Shown piece by piece: positions 58,839 to 64,000 of a DNA stretch of 64,000 bases. The notes beneath the pieces are model-generated. The model was given only the letters and a program-made list of their open reading frames with translations. It was not told the origin of the DNA and did not search any database. The position numbers and the translations under genes were made by a program. Origin of the DNA: a virus. The stretch covers positions 1 to 64,000 of IMG/VR virus record IMGVR_UViG_3300035187_002824. One strand, given 5' to 3'. Each line of letters opens with the position of its first letter. Positions within the stretch are counted from its first letter, which is position 1.

Positions 58839-59347
58839 ACAAAGCAACAAAGATGATACTATGGTGGGAAGGACAAGTACTAGCCATTGTAATGGGTGAT
58901 GCCAAGCAGATAACCGAACAGATTGAAGAGGCGTGCCGCAACAACTTAGGCTATCCCGAATTCATGGTTGTCGAACCCAACGATCTCAACATCGGAAAGC
59001 GTGACGTAGTATCGCTCGATACAAAGTACAAGTACTCAGAAGATGGTGATTGGAATGAGGGTATGGTTGAATTAACAGAGGTACTTGATTACTCACCTCA
59101 GCGTGACACAGGATGGATCGAAACTCATTATGAAATCTCAGGTGCTATCTATCTTGAGTTCGAAAAAGATAATCCAACCGGCCTCGTAGCTGAACGACAC
59201 GCAGCACAGGGTACTGGTGGACTGTACGAACTGGCCGAAGAATTAACCGATGAGTTCGAAGAGATGAACAAGGACCGTGAATGGGACGGTGAGTACATCG
59301 AAGAACTTTATTCATTCATTCAAAACAAATTGTATGGCACTGCATAA
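58835..59347 (+). CDS. paralogue 2 of tandem pair, longer
   Basis: 170 residues. The first ~90 (MILWWEGQVLAIVMGDAKQ, TEQIEEACR, VELTEVLDYS) repeat paralogue 1. The extra C-terminal part (IYLEFEKDNPTGLVAERH, YELAEELTDEFEEM) is acidic and helical. Overlaps the preceding and following genes. Confidence 0.6.
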   Translation: MNKATKMILWWEGQVLAIVMGDAKQITEQIEEACRNNLGYPEFMVVEPNDLNIGKRDVVSLDTKYKYSEDGDWNEGMVELTEVLDYSPQRDTGWIETHYEISGAIYLEFEKDNPTGLVAERHAAQGTGGLYELAEELTDEFEEMNKDREWDGEYIEELYSFIQNKLYGTA

Positions 59348-59597
59348 CGAACACCTCCGGAAAGCTGACGAGACGTATGAGATCCGTCACGATAACAATG
59401 GCAATGCTATCCACGTATACATAGACGGGTACGGCGGGGCCAAAGTGTACCCAACACTCAACGAACTGGTCAAAGATGTGTACCTCAATGAGGATAGTGA
59501 ATCTTTCTACATCAAGGAAGATGAACTTGAATATCTGTACGACTTCGAGGAGTACAACTTTTACAAGATGCGCGAAGCATGGCTTGACAAATTTTAA
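59334..59597 (+). CDS. acidic hypothetical protein
   Basis: ATG at 59334 (MALHNEHLRKADETYEI), overlapping the preceding stop by 14 nt; a longer frame from 59277 is rejected. 87 residues, acidic and Tyr-rich (LEYLYDFEEYNFYKMREAW). No family recognised. Confidence 0.58.
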   Translation: MALHNEHLRKADETYEIRHDNNGNAIHVYIDGYGGAKVYPTLNELVKDVYLNEDSESFYIKEDELEYLYDFEEYNFYKMREAWLDKF

Positions 59598-59608
59598 TAC
59601 CAACCACC

Positions 59609-60292
59609 ATGAAAAAGAAAAATCCAGCAGTGAAAACACTACTCGTACACAACCAGGTACGTAACATCATCAATGTATACCGACAAGCATTCGACCACGA
59701 GGTTGAAGCAGGTACAAAATGGTATAAAGAGGCTCGAGAATTCTGCGAGCAATTGGCTGACAAATCAAATGGTAAGGTTCACTGGACCACAGTTGCTGCC
59801 ATCGTAGCTGTGTTATCTCCGGGAGTTACATGGGAACGCAACAAGCTTGATGCTGAAGACCTCATCCTTAAGTACCTCACTAAAGGTAAGAAGGTTAACC
59901 CATATCGCTATGCTACTTACCCTGTTAATGTTAGCAAGGCAGAAGATATCTATGCGACAGACCCTGCATACGAAAGCTATTACAATATCATAAAAGGTAA
60001 GGCAGGATTCAAGACCGCATCGTTCTTCACAAACATTCTCGGAGACCTTTCTGTTGTCACAGTAGATCGCCACGCATACAAGGTAGCAAACAATATCTAC
60101 GAAGGTGGTGCTGTCCCAATGCATGCTAAGCGTTATCGTGACACTGCTTCTGCTTATGTTAAGGCAGCTGAGATACTCGATGTTCCCCCGGCTATCGTAC
60201 AAGCGGTGACATGGGTTACATATCGTAGACTGTCCGGCCTTGTCAAGCAACAGGAAGAGCTTGCTGAAGAAACTTATGTTGAACCATTTTAA
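59609..60292 (+). CDS. divergent HhH-GPD-like DNA glycosylase/lyase-like protein
   Basis: 227 residues. AGFKTASFFTNILGDLSVVT and VDRHAYKVAN line up with the helix-hairpin-helix Gly/Pro-Asp segment of Nth/MutY-type enzymes (G.KTA...VDtH). The catalytic Asp would be in VTVDRH. AIVAVLSPGVTWERNKLDAE and QAVTWVTYRRL resemble family flanks. I recall similar phage proteins of unknown function (a DUF). It could excise modified bases, but no Fe-S cluster Cys is present. Confidence 0.6.
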   Translation: MKKKNPAVKTLLVHNQVRNIINVYRQAFDHEVEAGTKWYKEAREFCEQLADKSNGKVHWTTVAAIVAVLSPGVTWERNKLDAEDLILKYLTKGKKVNPYRYATYPVNVSKAEDIYATDPAYESYYNIIKGKAGFKTASFFTNILGDLSVVTVDRHAYKVANNIYEGGAVPMHAKRYRDTASAYVKAAEILDVPPAIVQAVTWVTYRRLSGLVKQQEELAEETYVEPF

Positions 60293-60303
60293 TTCATAAA
60301 GCC

Positions 60304-60570
60304 ATGGCACTATTAAGCAAGAGAGTATTCACTGTTATTTCTTTCTACAAGAACAAAGATAAAGATGGAGTTATCCACCTCAATCAAGAGAACGAGAGAT
60401 TCCATATCAGTTACATGCTGCAACCTGATAATGAAGATACTCCTGAATATATCTATGCTCTTCAGGATATTGGTGACAAAGTTCTTGACCTTAAAGTTGG
60501 AGATCATTTATTTTTTCAACCGAACAGGGATATTCCTGAAACTTTTGCTATCATTATACGTAATGAGTAG
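60304..60570 (+). CDS. hypothetical protein
   Basis: 88 residues, acidic, mostly beta (VFTVISFYKNKDKDGVIHL). Starts right after the previous gene. No family recognised. Confidence 0.58.
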   Translation: MALLSKRVFTVISFYKNKDKDGVIHLNQENERFHISYMLQPDNEDTPEYIYALQDIGDKVLDLKVGDHLFFQPNRDIPETFAIIIRNE

Positions 60571-60586
60571 TAGTTCTTTTCAATAC

Positions 60587-60729
60587 CGGGGAGTGGCGGA
60601 ATGGTAGACGCTACGTGTGCACACGTATAAAGGTATCGCGTAAACTTGTTTGTTGATGTAACAGTCACGATAACCAATGCAAGGAGCAGAAGCGAGAGGA
60701 ATATACAGGTTCGAATCCTGTCTCCCTGA
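60587..60729 (+). ncRNA. tRNA-like RNA C (78-nt insert)
   Basis: Acceptor CGGGGAG/CTCCCTG, Leu-like D-arm GCGGAATGGTAGACGC and T-arm ACAGG-TTCGAAT-CCTGT are intact. The anticodon arm is ACGTG-TGCA-CACGT (4-nt loop), with the same stem sequence as RNA A. Then 78 nt follow, including GGTATCG against CGATAACC. Length 143 nt. Confidence 0.7.
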
Positions 60730-60740
60730 CAAAACAAAAA

Positions 60741-60917
60741 CGCGGGATGGCGGAATGGTAACGCACTACAATTAGCAATGACCTCACGAGCGTATGACAA
60801 TTGCAGAGAGGTAGCTGTTGTTTAGAATAATGTACATGTTCAAAGACAACGTAGGTTCTCAGTACAGTTGGGCCCGGTCAGTCCATGAGAATACAGGTTC
60901 GAGTCCTGTTCCCGCGA
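60741..60917 (+). ncRNA. tRNA-like RNA D (about 110-nt insert)
   Basis: Acceptor CGCGGGA/TCCCGCG, D-arm GCGGAATGGTAACGC and T-arm ACAGG-TTCGAGT-CCTGT are intact. Between D- and T-arms lie 128 nt with their own helices: CTACAATT against AATTGCAG, GTTGT/ACAAC, and TTCTC/GAGAA just before the T-arm. No ordinary anticodon loop fits. Confidence 0.68.
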
Positions 60918-60939
60918 CAAATAAAAAAAAGTAAAGCTT

Positions 60940-61353
60940 ATGTCAATCAAAGAAGCAATCGAGAAAGCGTTAGACTCAGGTGGTATAACCTATTGCTGGT
61001 ACACCGGAAAAGAAATCACAAGAGATTATACATTACAAACATCTTTTGTATTCGCAGCCTGCCCTAACATCGGCGTCAAACCATTGGTTGGTATGACTTC
61101 AATGAACATGTTCGTTAAGCGTATGGTTGTTGAGCGCGTATCAGAAGTGATAGGTAAGTACAACGAACATGGGTTAACCTACATTGGTATCTGGGTTGAG
61201 AAGATCGAAGGTATATTCTCCATCCATGTTGATGCGGTGAGGATGTTTGAGAATGAGGACCTAGCAACAGAGTTCTGCAAGAACAATAACCAATTAGCAT
61301 ACTATGACTTCGTTACTGAACGTAGTGTGTATGTGGAAAAGAAAACAGTTTAA
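60940..61353 (+). CDS. hypothetical protein
   Basis: 137 residues, mixed alpha/beta (EAIEKALDSGGITYCWYTG). The final part (LAYYDFVTERSVYVEKK) is a strand-rich end. Framed by tRNA-like RNAs D and E. No family recognised. Confidence 0.6.
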   Translation: MSIKEAIEKALDSGGITYCWYTGKEITRDYTLQTSFVFAACPNIGVKPLVGMTSMNMFVKRMVVERVSEVIGKYNEHGLTYIGIWVEKIEGIFSIHVDAVRMFENEDLATEFCKNNNQLAYYDFVTERSVYVEKKTV

Positions 61354-61359
61354 GATAAG

Positions 61360-61438
61360 CGCGGAGGTTTAGTGGATTTTTCCTCCCCGCCCAGGCCGAT
61401 CACGACAGGGTGTTCACCGGTTCGATCCCGGGTCGGTC
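61360..61438 (+). ncRNA. degenerate tRNA-like RNA E (T-arm minihelix)
   Basis: GCGCGGAGG/CCTCCCCGC hairpin (61360-61392), then GGCCGATC (61394) pairing with GGTCGGTC (61431) across 45 nt that include an ACCGG-TTCGATC-CCGG T-arm. D- and anticodon arms are absent. Could be a remnant tRNA or a processing element between genes. Confidence 0.5.
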
Positions 61439-61453
61439 GCAAATATTTGTAGT

Positions 61454-61705
61454 ATGAAAAAGGAAAAGGTTGTTATCATTAAACAAGGAGGAGTAATCAC
61501 AGGTGTATTCTCCACAACAAAGGTAAGCTTGGTAATCATCGATCATGATGAGTTGAGTAATCAATCCAATGCAGACAATGCTATTCAGAAAGCGCTTGAT
61601 GAATACGAACCTGATTACATCTCATCTCCGGCAGAGATCGACAACGTAATACAACAGGAGCTTTGCCAGTACCGTGAGATCGATAGAGAGGAGGACAGCG
61701 TATGA
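61454..61705 (+). CDS. small hypothetical protein
   Basis: 83 residues; N-terminal KEKVVIIKQGGVITGVFSTT, beta-rich, then helices. ATGA overlap with the next gene. No family recognised. Confidence 0.58.
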   Translation: MKKEKVVIIKQGGVITGVFSTTKVSLVIIDHDELSNQSNADNAIQKALDEYEPDYISSPAEIDNVIQQELCQYREIDREEDSV

Positions 61706-62250
61706 AATATACAACGCATTTGTATTACACAACCGGAGACGAAGAGCATTATGTTGGGTTCGAACTACATAACACAAAGCAAGAAGCTACAAGAAGGATG
61801 TATGTTGTGGCACAAGACGCTATCAAGTCACCATCACATGCCGCACCTTACTGTAGATTCTCAAACAGTTATGCGCTGCACATCAAGTGCACTCAGAACA
61901 GTAACAACAAAGTTATCTTCGATCAGTTCATTGCATCATGGGATGGCAGAAGCTTTGATGTTGATGATATGTTCAGCACTATCATTCATCAAGATATTAC
62001 TGACAACCATATCGTAAGTGTCATAGCTAATGTGTCATGTGACATCTCGCTAACCACCATCTACGGTCCATCTTCCGGAACAGAAACATACCTATCAAGA
62101 GGCGTGTGTGTATACAAGGACTGTAAGTTCTCAAGGTTCAAGAGTGTTAACCGGGTGATGTATCAGCGAACTGAAGATAACAATCTAATCAAGGCACATG
62201 AAAAAGCACTGAGTGTCATTGCCAAAAAAATCGGAATGCTTTATGGCTAA
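61702..62250 (+). CDS. hypothetical protein
   Basis: 182 residues, beta-rich start (TTHLYYTTGDEEHYVGFEL), no recognised domains. Overlaps the following gene by 8 nt. Confidence 0.58.
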   Translation: MKYTTHLYYTTGDEEHYVGFELHNTKQEATRRMYVVAQDAIKSPSHAAPYCRFSNSYALHIKCTQNSNNKVIFDQFIASWDGRSFDVDDMFSTIIHQDITDNHIVSVIANVSCDISLTTIYGPSSGTETYLSRGVCVYKDCKFSRFKSVNRVMYQRTEDNNLIKAHEKALSVIAKKIGMLYG

Positions 62251-62506
62251 AGGAAAGAAAAGGATGGACCAACTGAAGGAACAGTTGACATCAATCAGAA
62301 AACAAATAGCTGAGTATGAGAAGCGTAACTTCTCCAAGCTGAGTGAACAAGAGATCAGATCATACAACCTGTTAAGGGTTGATGCTGAGATGGTTGAAAG
62401 AAAGATCTCTAACCTGCAATCCAATGAGCCGGAGCTTGGCTCGGAAAAGATATCCCACTACAGGATAGTATCCGAACAGGCTGATCGAAAGATTAACCGG
62501 TCCTAA
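62243..62506 (+). CDS. small coiled-coil protein
   Basis: ATG at 62243 (MAKGKKRMDQLKEQLTSIRK); an upstream start at 62213 is less likely. 87 residues, almost all heptad-like helix with basic N-terminus. Function unknown. Confidence 0.58.
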   Translation: MAKGKKRMDQLKEQLTSIRKQIAEYEKRNFSKLSEQEIRSYNLLRVDAEMVERKISNLQSNEPELGSEKISHYRIVSEQADRKINRS

Positions 62507-62543
62507 TTTGTAAATCAATTACACAATCAATACCTTTACAAAC

Positions 62544-62924
62544 ATGAAGCGATTACTCGCTGCCTTAAGCATGGTCCTCCTGGTGGGAGTGGCTATGAGT
62601 GCTGGCTCGTACAATGCCAGTGCTGCACAAACCAAAGAAATTGTATCCTCAGTCGGGGTTGATGTTGGATATGATACCGTTGACTATGTCTTCGTTGCCA
62701 ATGATATGCCAGCAGAAATGCCTGCCCCATCTAACAGCGACGCTATGTCGTTTGAGTTGAACGCCGAAATTGTTTACCCAGTGTACCCGAATTACCGGTG
62801 GTTTGCTACCAGTAATAGTTTGCTATGTGGTATTCAGCTAAGCTATCGAAGCAACTTATATCTAAACTCAAATTCAACATCACATCTTAGTTCCGGAATG
62901 CATCGCTTCTCTCATTCGAAGTGA
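62544..62924 (+). CDS. secreted/periplasmic small protein
   Basis: 126 residues with a clear signal peptide (MKRLLAALSMVLLVGVAMSA, cleavage likely after ASA near residue 27). The mature part has no recognised domain, with several Asn/Ser/Tyr near the end. A phage-coded exported protein could alter the host envelope or block superinfection. It has its own terminator. Confidence 0.65.
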   Translation: MKRLLAALSMVLLVGVAMSAGSYNASAAQTKEIVSSVGVDVGYDTVDYVFVANDMPAEMPAPSNSDAMSFELNAEIVYPVYPNYRWFATSNSLLCGIQLSYRSNLYLNSNSTSHLSSGMHRFSHSK

Positions 62925-62962
62925 ACACATTAACAGAATAAAAGTGTGAGAACACATTGAAG

Positions 62963-62992
62963 AATCCCCGGTGGTTGGCCGGGGATTTTTTA
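62963..62992 (+). terminator. terminator after the secreted protein gene
   Basis: AATCCCCGG / CCGGGGATT stem with a T-run. Confidence 0.88.
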
Positions 62993-63038
62993 TTTATAAA
63001 GTGAAACATTATCAATCAACATACGTATTAATTCAACA

Positions 63039-63112
63039 GGGCCTTTAGCTCATCGGGTTAGAGCAGTTGACTCATAATCAGCAGGTGGTTGGTTCGAGTC
63101 CAGCAAGGCCCA
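63039..63112 (+). tRNA. tRNA-Met (CAT), normal cloverleaf
   Basis: 74 nt: acceptor GGGCCTT/AAGGCCC, D-arm GCTCATCGGGTTAGAGC, anticodon stem GTTGA/TCAGC with loop CTCATAA (CAT), T-arm GTTGG-TTCGAGT-CCAGC. CAT could also be tRNA-Ile2 if lysidine-modified. It contrasts with the abnormal tRNA-like RNAs nearby. Confidence 0.92.
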
Positions 63113-63127
63113 CTAAATCTACAAACC

Positions 63128-63418
63128 ATGGAATTAATTAAGCCACAAGAATTGGTGCAAGGTAACATGTATTACCTGGTGCACCACAAAGTAAGAAACG
63201 AATCAGGAAGATTGTCTTGCCGCATGACAAAGGGTAAGCTTGAACACATCACAGTGTATGATGATGACAAGTACAACGCACTGTTCATGTCGAACAACAA
63301 GAACGTACTTTCATCACAGTTCTACTACGTCTTCAAGACACCGGCGGAAGCAACTGAATTCATGAAACAAGCTATCACACATGAGCCAAGTAAACAAACC
63401 AAGCAGTCAGCCTATTAA
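63128..63418 (+). CDS. hypothetical protein
   Basis: ATG at 63128 (MELIKPQELVQGNMYYLVHH); a longer frame from 63089 overlaps the tRNA. 96 residues, beta-rich. Overlaps the XRE gene by 38 nt. No family recognised. Confidence 0.6.
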   Translation: MELIKPQELVQGNMYYLVHHKVRNESGRLSCRMTKGKLEHITVYDDDKYNALFMSNNKNVLSSQFYYVFKTPAEATEFMKQAITHEPSKQTKQSAY

Positions 63419-63674
63419 CGATGCGATCGTCCTTGCCAAACTAGCTAAGCTTGGCAAGGAGATTAAGGCGTACCGTAAGAAGCTACACAACATGACTATC
63501 GATGAGCTCGTGCTTAAGTCCGGTGTGTCAGCAAGAACAATCTCGTACCTGGAAGGTCTGCCTCTTCAAATAAAAGAGATGGGTGTGCCAGAGAAGATCA
63601 TCAAAGTGAGGATCGACAACCTGCTTCGCATAGCTTATGCCCTTGGAATGGAAGTTAAACTAACCATCAAATAA
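63381..63674 (+). CDS. XRE-family transcriptional regulator
   Basis: 97 residues. A helix-turn-helix of the Cro/CI class at about 35-60 (MTIDELVLKSGVSARTISYL), followed by NLLRIAYALGMEVKLTIK, the usual C-terminal pattern of XRE proteins. It could bind the TGTTAAA-NN-TTTAACA palindromes, though this is only a possibility. Confidence 0.82.
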   Translation: MSQVNKPSSQPINDAIVLAKLAKLGKEIKAYRKKLHNMTIDELVLKSGVSARTISYLEGLPLQIKEMGVPEKIIKVRIDNLLRIAYALGMEVKLTIK

Positions 63675-63676
63675 AA

Positions 63677-64000
63677 ATGTCAGAGAAAAAAGCATTAAAC
63701 CCGGACGCAGTAGCTATGCATGCTGCACTGTCTGAAGAGTACAAGCAGATGAACATTGCTCTTGCTACCATATCTTCAGCAAGATCAGCTCTTCGCATTG
63801 CCCAACGCAACAACAGCTTAGCTCTTCAGGCTGCTATCAAACTCAAAGATGACAGCAGCATCAAGCTTATCAAAGACAATGAGAAGCGCATTGTTAAAAC
63901 ACTGACAGAGGTTACAGCTATCGTTCAGCGACTGTCAGGCTCAAACCTCACAGCCATGCTGGAGTACGGACCGTACCTTAACAAGGTGATTGAGAAGTGC
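63677..64000 (+). CDS. hypothetical coiled-coil protein (3' end outside window)
   Basis: ATG at 63677, frame open to the last base (108 residues visible). Highly helical, Ala/Lys-rich (RSALRIAQRNNSLALQAAI), no family recognised. The gene is truncated by the window edge. Confidence 0.6.
   Translation, partial: MSEKKALNPDAVAMHAALSEEYKQMNIALATISSARSALRIAQRNNSLALQAAIKLKDDSSIKLIKDNEKRIVKTLTEVTAIVQRLSGSNLTAMLEYGPYLNKVIEKC

Noticed and set aside
1-64000. CRISPR arrays, rRNA genes, complete insertion sequences
   Set aside because: No spaced identical repeats with unique spacers, no rRNA-like sequence and no transposase gene were seen.

Overview
The window looks like about 64 kb from the middle of a tailed, podovirus-type phage (or provirus) that infects a Bacteroidetes host. 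It is cut through a gene at both ends. Three things point to the host group. The promoters are of the Bacteroidetes sigma type (TTG-N18/19-TAnnTTTG), with little Shine-Dalgarno sequence. One virion protein carries SprB-type surface-adhesin repeats. The primase is of the BT4734/VirE type. Terminase, portal, capsid, ring proteins, a very large nozzle protein and three internal (ejected) proteins follow one another in T7-like order. The gene sizes recall crAss-like and related Bacteroidetes podoviruses, but I see no virion RNA polymerase, so the family assignment is inference.

Layout. (1) 1-7280, plus strand: replication genes, namely the end of an SbcC-like ATPase, SNF2 helicase, sliding clamp, primase, PD-(D/E)XK nuclease, SSB and small regulators. 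(2) 7277-40835, minus strand: late genes. Read in the direction of transcription these are a zinc-ribbon protein, TerL, portal, scaffold-like protein, major capsid protein, ring/adaptor proteins, nozzle, three internal proteins including a 2414-residue polyvalent protein with two zincin motifs, a fibre operon with three collagen-like proteins, then holin and endolysin. (3) 40848-41121, minus strand: a circularly permuted two-piece tmRNA at the head of the terminase operon. (4) 41177-45603, mostly plus: small genes, a glucosaminidase-like protein and a calcineurin-like phosphoesterase, with a tRNA-Met on the minus strand. (5) 45575-52944, minus: accessory genes, including a dNMP kinase, an Acb2/Tad1-like anti-defence protein, MazG-like proteins, an alarmone-hydrolase-like HD protein and several tiny membrane proteins. 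Part of this stretch resembles a gene-cassette array with attC-like hairpins. (6) 52945-54368: a 1.4 kb gene-free divergent region with five exact 21-bp-period repeats, several palindromes, a strong promoter and a parS-like site. It is the best candidate for an origin or maintenance locus. (7) 54369-64000, plus: a run of small, mostly unrecognised genes separated by abnormal tRNA-like RNAs, then a normal tRNA-Met and an XRE regulator.

How it fits together. Early and replication genes run rightward from both ends of the window, and late genes run leftward in the middle. Three late promoters lie 4-6 nt from the start codon, which implies leaderless late mRNAs. The tmRNA, two tRNA-Met genes and tRNA-like RNAs suggest that the phage remodels host translation. 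The Acb2/Tad1-like protein and the HD hydrolase would act on nucleotide second messengers. The parS-like site hints at extrachromosomal maintenance using the host ParB.
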